NCBI GenBank assembly: GCA_023473545.1
Contig: JAMCXO010000010.1
Span: 1-36,201, forward strand
DNA length: 36,201 nt
Source: JAMCTM01 sp023473545
GTDB taxonomy: Bacteria; Patescibacteriota; Microgenomatia; Levybacterales; UBA12049
Reading direction: 5' to 3'
The notes under the pieces were generated by a model, which worked only from the letters and a program-made list of their open reading frames with translations, did no database searches and was not told where the DNA came from. Numbering within the stretch: the stretch's first letter is position 1; each line of letters opens with the position of its first letter. This document shows, piece after piece, positions 15,489 to 23,129 of this stretch. The position numbers were made by a program, and so were the translations under genes.

Positions 15489-17213
15489 TCACAACCGGCC
15501 GGCGCAAAACATTCTAAGCTTCGCAAGATATATGAAATAGCTGGGATTGTTTTCCTGATACAGGAGAGAATATAGATTATAAATCGCGGAGCAGTCATGG
15601 GGGTGTTTTAGAATTAGTTTTTCATCTATGTTTATTGCCTGTTTTTTCCAATTTAATAAATTGAATAAATAAGCGAGTCTTATCAGGGAGCTTGTGTTAT
15701 AGGTGTTAAATTTTTTTAGTTCCGGGGTTTTTTCTGTTATGCCGTATATTTTGATAAGGTTTTTATTTTTATTATCGTTTTTGACAAGGATAATAATATA
15801 GCTGTCCAGATATACTATTTTCCAGTTTTTATCTTTGGTTATATTCCCAAGAAAAGTTTTTGCCCAGGGTGTTTGGTCTGTGTATGAAAAAAAGACGGCA
15901 TTAAATTTGTATTTTTTATCAATTTTTGTAAAGATAGCCTCGTTTTCCTGCATGGGGATATATGTATTTTGAAAAAAAATGGCCGGGTATGCCTCGGGTC
16001 TACCGTCAACGAAAACCCTAAGCTTTGGATAAAATCTGTAGTCAAGATAACTGCCGATATCAAAGTTGTTAAAAATCGGTCCTTTTATCTTTTGTCTAAG
16101 AAAGAAATTTGCCCCCCCAAGCGCGCCTTTCTCAACGCCAAAGCCGATACCCCTTGCCTTAATACTTGATCGCATTTGGATAATCAAGAGAATAACGCAG
16201 GCTAAAAGGATATAGTTTTTTATCTTTCCAAGATTAATTTTTTTAATTACAGAAGAAAGATTTTCCGCAAAAGGAATAAAGGTGGCGAAAACAAAAAGGG
16301 CAATATTCCTTTCCGCGTATACGCCAAAAGAAATGAAAAATAAGCCCAAGAACCAGTCTATAATTCTGGTCTTTTTAAGATTTACGGCAAGAACAGCTAG
16401 GAGAGCCAAGCTGGCAATAAAAAAATAAAGAGTGGTTGATTTATGGAAGTAATTCCAGATAAAAAATATGTTTTGGTTTTCCTCAATCGTATAGCCGTAG
16501 TTTTGCATAACGCGAAAAGGGAACAAGGCGCCGTTTATTCCGTTGGGGTTAATCAGGGTGGCAAGAGAGGTAAGCAAAAGGACAACTGTTAGGCTAATAG
16601 CAGATTTATTTAAAAGATTACCCGATTTAAGGTTTTTAATGAAATCAGCTGCCAAAAACAAGCCTATGACCGCTGGACCCACTATAAAATAAATATGAAT
16701 ATTGACCCATAAAAGTTCTATTAACGGCAAAAGGAAGATTAATTTCGTGGATCTTGTTTGATTTTTATAAAGAATGACCGTAAACAAACAGAGGAATAAA
16801 AAGCTGAATATTTCCGGTCTGATATCTGTTCTTTCAAAAAGAATCCCTAAATATAAAACCGAAGCGATACCGACTGCGGCAATATCCGTACCTTTAGCAA
16901 GATAGGAAAGGATTATGAGAAAGGCCGCAATTACTATCGAAACAGTCATTATTAAAAGTCCGTTGAAGCCGGCCAATTTGAACACCGTGTAGAAAATTAC
17001 CTCAGAGAGCCAATGGTGATTTATAAAGGGGAAATTAGGATAGGTATAGGAAAAAAGATTGATTTTGGGGACATTATGGGTTGATAGAATAATTTCGCCT
17101 GTTTTTAAATGCCGTCCCAAATCCTGGGTAATGGCGGTAATAGGGTGGAAAAACATGATAAAAACCAGCGTAAAAATGGCTGCGTAGATTATGGCTTTAA
17201 ACGTTTTCTGCAT
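15489..17213 (-). CDS. GT-C-like polytopic membrane protein
   Basis: A 574-aa protein with about ten membrane helices and a C-terminal soluble part. Asp31 in the first extracytoplasmic loop (TQDLGRHLKTGE), the motif FINHHWLSEVIFY and the conserved LRVFVDGRPEAYP around residue 405 are features of CPR/Chloroflexi membrane proteins related to the GT-C (PMT/ArnT-like) fold, which use polyprenyl-phosphate sugars. The C-terminal ~100 residues are helical and TPR-like (INIDEKLILKHPHDCSAIYNLYSLL). Glycosyltransferase activity is an inference. It lies 3 bp downstream of comM on the same strand. Confidence 0.65.
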   Translation of the reverse strand: MQKTFKAIIYAAIFTLVFIMFFHPITAITQDLGRHLKTGEIILSTHNVPKINLFSYTYPNFPFINHHWLSEVIFYTVFKLAGFNGLLIMTVSIVIAAFLIILSYLAKGTDIAAVGIASVLYLGILFERTDIRPEIFSFLFLCLFTVILYKNQTRSTKLIFLLPLIELLWVNIHIYFIVGPAVIGLFLAADFIKNLKSGNLLNKSAISLTVVLLLTSLATLINPNGINGALFPFRVMQNYGYTIEENQNIFFIWNYFHKSTTLYFFIASLALLAVLAVNLKKTRIIDWFLGLFFISFGVYAERNIALFVFATFIPFAENLSSVIKKINLGKIKNYILLACVILLIIQMRSSIKARGIGFGVEKGALGGANFFLRQKIKGPIFNNFDIGSYLDYRFYPKLRVFVDGRPEAYPAIFFQNTYIPMQENEAIFTKIDKKYKFNAVFFSYTDQTPWAKTFLGNITKDKNWKIVYLDSYIIILVKNDNKNKNLIKIYGITEKTPELKKFNTYNTSSLIRLAYLFNLLNWKKQAINIDEKLILKHPHDCSAIYNLYSLLYQENNPSYFIYLAKLRMFCAGRL

Positions 17214-17216
17214 AGG

Positions 17217-18743
17217 CTAGTTTTCTGTCTGGGGTCTGTACTGAAGCGCCTCTGCGATATGGTTTTCCAGAATTGATTCGGATCCTTCAAGGTCTGCTAT
17301 TGTCCGGGAAAGTTTTAGAACCCTGTTGTAGGACCGGCCGGAAAGATTCATTTTTAAAACAGCCAGCCGCAGAAGTTTTTTGCATGGTTCGGAGAGGGCG
17401 CAAAATTGTCTTATTTCTCTATTGCCCATCTCGGCATTGGTCTTGATGTTTTTAAAGTTCTTGAACCTGGCAGTTTGGGTAGATCGCGCCGCCTGAACAC
17501 GTTTCCTGACAGTTTTGGAGTCCTCAGCCTTCCTTGTGTCGGCGGTCAATTTCTCTACCTCTATTGCTGGAACAACGAGATGGATATCTATGCGATCAAG
17601 AAGCGGCCCTGAAATCCTTTTTTGGTATTGCAGGATTTTAGAGATGGAGCATCTGCATCTTTGCGATTTATCCCCAAGCCAGCCGCAGGGGCACGGATTT
17701 TGGGCGGCTATGAGCATAAACTTTGACGGAAAGCTAACACGGCCGTTAGCCCTTGATATTGTTACAAAGCCATCCTCCATTGGCTGACGCAGTACTTCCA
17801 GGGTCTGCCTTGGGAATTCGGCAAACTCATCCAAAAATAAAACGCCTCTGTGGGAAAGGGATATCTCGCCCGGCTTGGGGACAGCACCTCCTCCGATAAT
17901 GCCGATATGAGAGGTGGTATGATGGGGGGATCTGAACGGGCGTTTGGTTATAATCGGATCTTTTCCTAAAAGTCCGGCAATGCTATAAATATTGGTTACC
18001 TCTATCGCCTCATCGAAGGTAAGAGAAGGGAGGATGGATGGAAAGGTTCTTGCCAGAAGGGTTTTGCCTGCTCCGGGAGGGCCTCTAAATATAACGTTGT
18101 GCGCGCCCGCGGCAGCAATCTCAAGCGCTCTTTTTGCCCTTTCCTGTCCTTTTATCTCTTCCATATCCAAATCAAAAAATTCTTTTTGAAGATAATTATT
18201 AAAGGCGGTTGGTTTTTGTTTTTCGATAGGCATTTGTCCCGCAAGATGGTTAAACAACGATAAGAGCGTTATTACAGGATATACGGAAACATGTTTTATG
18301 ACCGATGCCTCTTTGGCGTTTACGGAGGGCAGAAACATACGGGTAATATTTGTTTTAGCGGCTAATATGGCTTGGGACAAAACGCCGTTGGTGTGCCTAA
18401 GGTGTCCGTCTAGGGCAAGTTCTCCCATAAAGATCGCGTCTTTTATGCTTACGTTAAGCTGACCCGAGGCAATAAGAATTCCAAGGGCAATAGGCAAATC
18501 ATAGCTTGGGCCCTCTTTCGGCAGATCCGCAGGGGCAAGATTAACGGTTATTCTTTTGGCCGGGAAATCAGCGCCTGAGTTCTTAATGGCGCTTCTTACC
18601 CTTTCCCTTGATTCCTCAACCGCCTTATCCGGAAGCCCCACGATTGTAAAAGAAGGCAGTCCCTGGGAGGCAATATCAACCTCTACTTCAACAGGCACTG
18701 CCTCCAATCCGACAACAGCCGAGGAATTAACCTTTGAGAGCAT
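17217..18743 (-). CDS. comM: YifB/ComM family Mg-chelatase-like AAA+ ATPase
   Basis: ComM is a hexameric helicase that promotes branch migration during integration of transforming DNA; family members are widespread, also in bacteria not known to be competent. The 508-aa length is typical. Domains: N-terminal Lon-like ChlI domain (about 15-165, GLPDKAVEESRERVRSAI), AAA+ core with Walker A GPPGAGKT (221-228) and Walker B VLFLDEFAEF, the Cys cluster NPCPCGW...CRCS, and C-terminal ChlI domain (RSYNRVLKLSRTIADLEGS). ComFC is encoded in the same window. A TATTAT box lies about 8 nt upstream of the ATG. Confidence 0.93.
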   Translation of the reverse strand: MLSKVNSSAVVGLEAVPVEVEVDIASQGLPSFTIVGLPDKAVEESRERVRSAIKNSGADFPAKRITVNLAPADLPKEGPSYDLPIALGILIASGQLNVSIKDAIFMGELALDGHLRHTNGVLSQAILAAKTNITRMFLPSVNAKEASVIKHVSVYPVITLLSLFNHLAGQMPIEKQKPTAFNNYLQKEFFDLDMEEIKGQERAKRALEIAAAGAHNVIFRGPPGAGKTLLARTFPSILPSLTFDEAIEVTNIYSIAGLLGKDPIITKRPFRSPHHTTSHIGIIGGGAVPKPGEISLSHRGVLFLDEFAEFPRQTLEVLRQPMEDGFVTISRANGRVSFPSKFMLIAAQNPCPCGWLGDKSQRCRCSISKILQYQKRISGPLLDRIDIHLVVPAIEVEKLTADTRKAEDSKTVRKRVQAARSTQTARFKNFKNIKTNAEMGNREIRQFCALSEPCKKLLRLAVLKMNLSGRSYNRVLKLSRTIADLEGSESILENHIAEALQYRPQTEN

Positions 18744-18794
18744 ATATTATTCATAATAACACGTTTAATCCCGATATTCTAAGAAAGGTTTAAA

Positions 18795-18823
18795 TTGACA
18801 CGCTTTTGTCTTTTTGCAATACT
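18795..18823 (+). promoter_or_regulatory. Promoter of a small membrane-protein gene
   Basis: A perfect -35 TTGACA (18795-18800), 17-nt spacer and AATACT (18818-18823, 4/6). The predicted start of transcription is at the ATG at 18833, that is, leaderless. Confidence 0.55.
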
Positions 18824-18832
18824 GCAGTTGTA

Positions 18833-18997
18833 ATGGATTTAAATAGCAGGCATCAGCAGGTTAATAAGTCCGCGTTGGAAGCTCATTCATCCAATAATTC
18901 CTATAGTTTTTTTAAAATACTTGCCATTGGCTTTGCCATCGTCTCATTCTGCCTAGCCATTGGCGTTATTGGCTATATTCTTTGGCTAAAAAAATAG
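18833..18997 (+). CDS. Small single-pass membrane protein
   Basis: 54 aa from ATG 18833: a polar N-terminus rich in Asn, Ser and Gln (DLNSRHQQVNKSALEAHSSNNS) and one C-terminal membrane helix (FFKILAIGFAIVSFCLAI...ILWLKK). No family is recognised. A TTG at 18806 would add nine residues but would place the start upstream of the predicted transcription start, so I prefer the ATG. The consensus promoter supports expression. Confidence 0.5.
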   Translation: MDLNSRHQQVNKSALEAHSSNNSYSFFKILAIGFAIVSFCLAIGVIGYILWLKK

Positions 18998-19047
18998 CCA
19001 GCCTTTTTAAGTTGCGTTCCGGGCGGGATCGGTGCCGGCAGTTTTGG

Positions 19048-19120
19048 CGCGCCTGAGAGGATTCGAACCTCCAATCCCGAGATCCGGAATCTCGTGCTTT
19101 ATCCATTGAGCCACAGGCGC
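19048..19120 (-). tRNA. tRNA-Arg (anticodon CCG)
   Basis: Cloverleaf on the minus strand: acceptor GCGCCTG/CAGGCGC, anticodon stem CGAGA/TCTCG with loop TTCCGGA (anticodon CCG), T-arm loop TTCGAAT, discriminator G. CCA is encoded just after it (19045-19047 on the plus strand as TGG). Last gene of a three-tRNA operon. Confidence 0.93.
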
Positions 19121-19125
19121 AAAGG

Positions 19126-19212
19126 CGGCGGGAGAGGGATTTGAACCCCCGTGAGATTTTCACCCCGCATGGTTTTCGAAACCAGCCTGTTAGACCGCTC
19201 CAGCATCCCGCC
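19126..19212 (-). tRNA. tRNA-Ser (anticodon CGA)
   Basis: Class II tRNA of 87 nt with acceptor GGCGGGA/TCCCGCC, anticodon loop TTCGAAA (CGA), a long variable arm (GCGGGGTGAAAATCTCACG region) and T-loop TTCAAAT. Discriminator G is followed by CCT, so CCA is not encoded. Five nt upstream of tRNA-Arg(CCG). Confidence 0.93.
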
Positions 19213-19227
19213 AAAATCCGAAATCTG

Positions 19228-19299
19228 CGCGCCCACCCGGAATCGGACCGGGATCAATGGATCCGCAATCCATTACTCTATCCGTTAAGCTATGGGCGC
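19228..19299 (-). tRNA. tRNA-Arg (anticodon GCG)
   Basis: 72 nt with acceptor GCGCCCA/TGGGCGC, anticodon stem ATGGA/TCCAT and loop TTGCGGA (anticodon GCG), T-stem CCCGG/CCGGG. The T-loop is TCCGATT, with C in place of the near-universal U55. GCG is unusual for bacterial Arg CGN decoding, which normally uses ACG edited to ICG. CCA is not encoded. First gene of the tRNA operon. Confidence 0.88.
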
Positions 19300-19325
19300 T
19301 CGTCGCAATCACAGCTTTATGCTTC

Positions 19326-19345
19326 GTTTCTAGCGCTCTAGAAAC
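19326..19345. repeat. Perfect inverted repeat in the tRNA leader
   Basis: GTTTCTAG and CTAGAAAC around CGCT form an 8-bp stem upstream of the tRNA operon. A second hairpin, AAATTCC/GGAATTT with loop TGC, lies at 19373-19389. Neither is followed by a T-run in either direction, so they are not obvious terminators. They may fold in the 5' leader of the tRNA precursor. Confidence 0.6.
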
Positions 19346-19405
19346 TTCACTATTACTGCGTTGCTCCCCTTAAAATTCCTGCGGAATTTAAAAAGAAGTA
19401 TACGT

Positions 19406-19434
19406 ATTGTAGTTTATCCAGCTTTTTGAATCAA
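19406..19434 (-). promoter_or_regulatory. Promoter of the Arg-Ser-Arg tRNA operon
   Basis: Minus-strand TTGATT (19429-19434), 17-nt spacer and TACAAT (19406-19411, 5/6). Transcription would begin near 19399 and read through all three tRNAs. Confidence 0.65.
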
Positions 19435-19441
19435 CTTTATC

Positions 19442-20101
19442 TTATGTGTTTTTCTCTAGAGGGAAGTTGCGGGAAAGCCAATCTCCTGCCTTTTCCATAA
19501 ACGTTGGTTTGATATATTCCCGGTAAGGAAGGTAGGGAAGAAGGATGGATTTTACGTGTTCTTTTGGTATATCTCCAAGGATTATGGTCAGCTCTCCCGG
19601 AATAAGGGTATGGGTTCTGATGTGCAAAACCTCAAGATTATCTCTTGTTTTAAAATAAAAGTCATACAGTTCCTGCCAGAGAAAAAAATGATCCTCAACC
19701 ATTATCCCCTCGGACGATATGCGGTAGTGAAATAAATGCGGAGGGATTGTTACCAGGGCAAAGGAAACAAAAACAAGGGAAAGAACAACCAGCATCAGCA
19801 CATATTGTGAAAAAAGGAAAAGTATTATTTCAATAAAAAGCATGATTAGAAGAGAGCTTAAATAAAATTCCCTCCTTCTTTTTCTAAATGGCCTTCCGGG
19901 GGCATGCCAGGAAAGAAGCGTTTTTACCCCATGCTGGTAACCTTGGTTTTCATCCTGCATATTCTGGTTAGGGGTTTGGGTTTGCCTGGCGCTTGAGGAT
20001 GCCGGAAGTTCTTCCGGTTCCCTCGGCAGTTCCGGCGGTTCTTTGGGAAGATAGACTTGTTCGCCTTGCTGTTTTTCCGGGAATTCTTTTTGGGGATCCA
20101 T
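19442..20101 (-). CDS. Membrane protein with PH-like C-terminal domain
   Basis: A 219-aa protein. Residues 1-70 are low-complexity and rich in Pro, Glu and Gln (probably disordered); two membrane helices follow at about 83-101 and 104-122 (YLSSLLIMLFIEIILFLF and YVLMLVVLSLVFVSFALV); then a C-terminal domain (about 128-205) with YRISSEGIMVEDHFFLWQEL and LEVLHIRTHTLIPGELTIIL, resembling the YcxB/bPH fold that follows two helices. Function unknown. This layout is common in CPR genomes and probably marks the core-genome edge of the accessory block. TTGACT and TATAAA lie upstream, with a short 15-nt spacer. Confidence 0.65.
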   Translation of the reverse strand: MDPQKEFPEKQQGEQVYLPKEPPELPREPEELPASSSARQTQTPNQNMQDENQGYQHGVKTLLSWHAPGRPFRKRRREFYLSSLLIMLFIEIILFLFSQYVLMLVVLSLVFVSFALVTIPPHLFHYRISSEGIMVEDHFFLWQELYDFYFKTRDNLEVLHIRTHTLIPGELTIILGDIPKEHVKSILLPYLPYREYIKPTFMEKAGDWLSRNFPLEKNT

Positions 20102-20142
20102 AAGTTTACTTTATAGTAAATGCGGCAATTAGTCAACGGCGG

Positions 20143-20172
20143 CGATTGTAAGTTTTTCGCGGGCGGCTAATT
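20143..20172 (-). repeat. Gene-3'-end repeat, copy A (diverged)
   Basis: On the minus strand, GAATTAGCCGCC is followed by a segment containing GAAAAACTTACAATCG, about 14 nt after the RidA stop. It matches copies B and C at about 24 of 30 positions. In the open frame it reads ELAAREKLTIAAVD before a stop. Confidence 0.6.
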
Positions 20173-20185
20173 CTACAATCTATTT

Positions 20186-20587
20186 TCAATCGGGTATTTC
20201 CGCAACCGCATCAATTTCAATCAGCCATTCGGGATTCCCCAAGCCAACAACAAATATAACCGTTACTGCCGGAAACCCTTGCTTGTTGCCCCATTTTTGC
20301 TGAAAGGCTTGAAAACCGTCCAAAGGATTTTGGCCTTGCAGAATGTGAATATTGAGTTTTACGATGTTTTCTAACTTTGCATTCGCGCTTTGCAACACTT
20401 TTTCAATGTTGGACAAGACTTGTTCTGTTTGTTTCTTCAAGTCATTTTTGCCGACCAGGTTCCCGTTTTCATCAACGGAATTCTGTCCGCCGATATATAG
20501 TGTCTTGCGGCTCCCTGATACTGATACCGCGTGGGAATAGCCTCTCGGCTTCATCATGTTATTTGGGTTAATGTAATCAATATTCAT
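20186..20587 (-). CDS. RidA/YjgF/Rid family protein without catalytic Arg
   Basis: A 133-aa Rid-fold protein (GYSHAVSVSG, LYIGGQNSVDENGNLVG, QTEQVLSNIEKVLQSANAKLENIVKLNIHI, IEIDAVAEI). RidA hydrolyses reactive enamines/imines from PLP enzymes using a conserved Arg (PARSxV). Here the position is Val108 (FPAVTVIF), so imine deaminase activity is not expected; it belongs with the Rid subfamilies of unknown activity. Last gene of the accessory run, 10 bp after the DUF1579-like gene. Confidence 0.85.
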   Translation of the reverse strand: MNIDYINPNNMMKPRGYSHAVSVSGSRKTLYIGGQNSVDENGNLVGKNDLKKQTEQVLSNIEKVLQSANAKLENIVKLNIHILQGQNPLDGFQAFQQKWGNKQGFPAVTVIFVVGLGNPEWLIEIDAVAEIPD

Positions 20588-20597
20588 AATGGTAAGT

Positions 20598-21095
20598 TTA
20601 CTTTATCTTCTTAGCAACTGTGCTGTATCCTCCACCGGGCCATTGCCATGCGCCTTTAAGCGAGTTGCCGTTTTCGCTAAACGTCCCTCTATAAAAGTTG
20701 TCTGAATTTTTCCTGCCGAACCAAATGGTAAGCGTGTTATCAACCAGCTCATAAACGTAATCAAGCGTTAAACCTTCGTTAAAATGGTAAAATCTTGACC
20801 ATATTTCGCGACTTGGTTTTTCTCCTACCTTTTGAAGGTGGCCGATCATCTCAATACCGCTTATTTGTTTTCCGCCATACTCAAGATCGACATCTTGAAT
20901 CAGGAAAAAGCCGCCGTCAGCCCATCTATATTCTATCTGTCCTTTTGCGTCACCTGATATTTTCCATTTCCCGACCAATTTGTCGAGATTTTTGAGATGA
21001 GAACCCGGTTTTATATCTTTGTCTTTGCGCATACTATAGCTGATTTTTTCCTGCCCCGTAGTCAGCTGTGCTGTACTACCAGGGTTTGGCGGCAC
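20598..21095 (-). CDS. DUF1579-like beta-barrel protein
   Basis: Up to 165 aa from a GTG at 21095, or 144 aa from the ATG at 21032 (MRKDKDIKPG). The latter matches the normal family start and removes a 20-bp overlap with the upstream gene. Conserved features: LDKLVGKWKISG, the EYRWADGGFFLIQDVDL strand pair, GIEMIGHL, and a closing GAWQWPGGGYSTVAKK. This resembles DUF1579/THAP4-type lipocalin-like barrels; a ligand is not known. Member of the leftward small-gene array. Confidence 0.65.
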   Translation of the reverse strand: MPPNPGSTAQLTTGQEKISYSMRKDKDIKPGSHLKNLDKLVGKWKISGDAKGQIEYRWADGGFFLIQDVDLEYGGKQISGIEMIGHLQKVGEKPSREIWSRFYHFNEGLTLDYVYELVDNTLTIWFGRKNSDNFYRGTFSENGNSLKGAWQWPGGGYSTVAKKIK

Positions 21096-21342
21096 ATTCT
21101 TTAGCCCTGTTTGCTACTCTTGGCTTGGATTGATCTTTATATTCAACCCTTACCATCAAATTTGGTTTTATACCCGCAAGTACAGGTAAAATGTGATTTA
21201 ATACTTGTTCAGCCGTCATATAAAGCTTGTTTCCTCGTGCTGATATTTTTAACCATCCATTTTTATCTTTGTAATACTTTTCAGTGAAATTATTGGTACC
21301 GATACATATTACATAGTTGTTGTTCTTAAGATTTGTTTTCAT
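21076..21342 (-). CDS. Small hypothetical protein
   Basis: An 88-aa protein with no recognised family. A good Shine-Dalgarno (AAGGTG) lies about 6 nt before the ATG, supporting the start. The body looks like a small alpha/beta protein (VICIGTNNFTEKYYKD, WLKISARGNKLYMTAEQVLNHILPVLAG). The last residues, KECAAKPW, are encoded by a copy of the recurring GAATkTGCCGCC element at 21085-21102. Confidence 0.55.
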   Translation of the reverse strand: MKTNLKNNNYVICIGTNNFTEKYYKDKNGWLKISARGNKLYMTAEQVLNHILPVLAGIKPNLMVRVEYKDQSKPRVANRAKECAAKPW

Positions 21343-21361
21343 AAATACACCTTACCTAATT

Positions 21362-21886
21362 TTATTCTTTGGCGGCAAATTCTTCCAATAATCTCTTACT
21401 TCTGCTTTTTAGGGACGGACTTCCGCTTAGAACAAATTTTTGAAGCAGAGGCATAACTTGGCTTTTTATTTTCCTGTCTTGTTTGGCAAAGTCCGTGAGA
21501 GATTGCAGAGACATCACTTTCACAATATTGCTTTTTCCTTTTTCGATCCATGAAAGCAAAATTTTTACAACTTGATTTCTTTCTTTTGGACTAAGCGCAA
21601 GATAAGAAAACATCTGCGCCGTGTGCCATCGAATTTCCTGTTGGGGAATTTTTGCGATTTCGTCTATAAGCTGCCGTTTAAATGGTTGCAAATATTCAGG
21701 GTGTTGTTTGCCGATTTTTTCTACAACATCCGCCGCTCTCATTCTTATCAATGGATCGGCGTCTGTCATTCCCTCAAATATTTCTTTAAAAAGTTTCGGG
21801 TTTCCAAGAACGTATCTCATTACTTTATTCGCTTTTCCAATAGAACGGAAATCGCCGCCTTTCAGTTTTTCTAAAATACTTTTCAT
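21362..21886 (-). CDS. HEAT-repeat protein
   Basis: A 174-aa all-helical protein with about four HEAT-like repeats (for example DADPLIRMRAADVVEKIGKQHPEYL, EIRWHTAQMFSYLALSPKER, NIVKVMSLQSLTDFAKQDRKI). Short stand-alone HEAT proteins of this kind are common in bacteria and probably mediate protein or nucleic-acid contacts; no activity is inferred. Its start overlaps the stop of the four-helix membrane gene (ATGA), indicating coupling. Its C-terminus (LLEEFAAKE) is encoded by the repeated GAATTTGCCGCC element (21365-21385). Confidence 0.7.
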   Translation of the reverse strand: MKSILEKLKGGDFRSIGKANKVMRYVLGNPKLFKEIFEGMTDADPLIRMRAADVVEKIGKQHPEYLQPFKRQLIDEIAKIPQQEIRWHTAQMFSYLALSPKERNQVVKILLSWIEKGKSNIVKVMSLQSLTDFAKQDRKIKSQVMPLLQKFVLSGSPSLKSRSKRLLEEFAAKE

Positions 21887-22248
21887 TTTTGAACCACTTT
21901 CTTACGCCATCCAACTACAAGCGGTAAGATAAAAGTCAAAGCGTAGTATAAATACACATTAAGTTTGTAATACCCGTCAGCCGGTTTAAACGCCCTCACG
22001 ATAAGTAAGTAGTCGAAAATAATCGCGATCAATGTCCAGACTGCGGCAAGATAGGCGAAATATCCAAAAGAATCAGCCTTGATTTTATTGAGCAGCACCC
22101 AAAGCGTGATGATTACCCCGATCGGCATGATTATCCAGCCGATCAAAGAGTGCGGTACGAATGAAAAGAGCATGATGCCTAATCCATAACCGATAAGCCA
22201 GAGAATAAATCCCCAACCAAAAGCGTCTTTAAAGAAATGTTTGTCCAT
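21883..22248 (-). CDS. Four-helix membrane protein
   Basis: A 121-aa protein with four predicted membrane helices (about 10-30, 34-52, 64-86 and 98-113): FILWLIGYGLGIMLFSF, IGWIIMPIGVIITLWVLL, YLAAVWTLIAIIFDYLLIV, YYALTFILPLVVGW. No family assigned with certainty. Coupled by ATGA to the HEAT-repeat gene. Confidence 0.6.
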   Translation of the reverse strand: MDKHFFKDAFGWGFILWLIGYGLGIMLFSFVPHSLIGWIIMPIGVIITLWVLLNKIKADSFGYFAYLAAVWTLIAIIFDYLLIVRAFKPADGYYKLNVYLYYALTFILPLVVGWRKKVVQK

Positions 22249-22269
22249 AGTTATTTTGACAGCAATTTT

Positions 22270-22692
22270 TTAAACCCGTTTTGAGCGCATTGCCCGCAAA
22301 TGTTTAAGACCTTTGTCTTTAACTAATTTTTTATATTCAGACGATTCCATCGGAAAAATTGCGATCTTTCCCTCTGCGTCGCTGTGAACGCCCCATCCGT
22401 ATCGTTTGGTTAAAGGAGATGAGCGGAAACAGGGTTGTCCTTTTGAAAAAAATTTCTGCCTTTCTTTTTCCAGATTTTGTCCGGCAATATCGTTTTTGAT
22501 CGCAAAAACCCGGAAAAGCACCTCGTCCGAGGTGTATTTATATGGATTTCCGGCAATCATTTCATACTCAATGCTGGCAATTGTTTTTTCATTTCCTTTT
22601 TGCGGTGGCACTTCGGCGATATGCACCGGAGAGTCCGGAGCAGCTTCAATAAATGCATTCGAGTAATTTGTGGTATGTACCTTTTGCGCCAT
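22270..22692 (-). CDS. DUF6157 family protein
   Basis: 140 aa from the ATG at 22692 (MAQKVHTTNYSN); an upstream ATG at 22725 would overlap the previous gene. The sequence follows DUF6157 closely: KVHTTNYSNAFIEAAPDSPV, EVPPQKGNEKTIASIEYEMI, NPYKYTSDEVLF, and KFFSKGQPCFRSSPLTKRYGWGVH. The family is widespread in Bacteroidota and Firmicutes and its function is unknown. Its presence among unrelated small genes suggests acquisition by transfer. Confidence 0.75.
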   Translation of the reverse strand: MAQKVHTTNYSNAFIEAAPDSPVHIAEVPPQKGNEKTIASIEYEMIAGNPYKYTSDEVLFRVFAIKNDIAGQNLEKERQKFFSKGQPCFRSSPLTKRYGWGVHSDAEGKIAIFPMESSEYKKLVKDKGLKHLRAMRSKRV

Positions 22693-22699
22693 ATCCTTA

Positions 22700-23062
22700 T
22701 TATCCTTGCGCCATAAAATCTTCAAAGGCCTTGGTGTCGAAGAAAATGGCAGATGAGGAGAGCTTATCGCCTTTAACGGTTAAGATCTCTGCCACATCGC
22801 TTGCGCCTATGTTTCCTTTTGGCGAACGCAGCTGGTATCGGGCGAGAACGCAGGCTTTGGCTCCCTCGACAATCATCTGTCGGATCTCAACCGACGTGGT
22901 AACTCGGAAGAAACGGCCAGCTCCGTCAACATACGCTTTTTTACCGTAGGCGATGTTGTCAAGATTGGAATTGATGAACACAAAATCATCGGCGATATAG
23001 TCTTCCCAGCCGCCTTTGTGGATTGCTGCGAAATACTTTTCAATAGTTTCTTTTGTCGCCAC
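22700..23062 (-). CDS. NTF2-like / SnoaL-like small protein
   Basis: 120 aa with a GTG start. The fold pattern of the NTF2-like superfamily is visible: an N-terminal helix with ETIEKYFAAIHKGGWEDYIADDFVFINSNLDN, a strand-rich centre (EIRQMIVEGAKACVLARYQLRSPKG) and VAEILTVKGDKLSSSAIFFDT. Members bind or convert small molecules, or are binding-only; nothing here specifies a ligand. TACAAT lies 7 nt upstream of the GTG, suggesting a leaderless transcript starting right after repeat copy B. Confidence 0.7.
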   Translation of the reverse strand: MATKETIEKYFAAIHKGGWEDYIADDFVFINSNLDNIAYGKKAYVDGAGRFFRVTTSVEIRQMIVEGAKACVLARYQLRSPKGNIGASDVAEILTVKGDKLSSSAIFFDTKAFEDFMAQG

Positions 23063-23096
23063 AATTATGATTGTAACATATTTTCCATTTTGGCGG

Positions 23097-23126
23097 CGAT
23101 TTCAAGTTTTTCTTCGGCGGCAAATT
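23097..23126 (-). repeat. Gene-3'-end repeat, copy B
   Basis: Thirty nt identical to copy C (24469-24498), in the same orientation as the genes, starting 3 nt after the DUF3224 stop codon. Core GAATTTGCCGCC, then GAAAAACTTGAAATCG. One frame reads EFAAEEKLEIAAKMENMLQS before a stop. Confidence 0.8.
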
Positions 23127-23129
23127 CTT

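Noticed and set aside
19373..19389. Terminator for genes near the tRNA operon
   Set aside because: The stem AAATTCC/GGAATTT is weak and not followed by T-residues in either direction.
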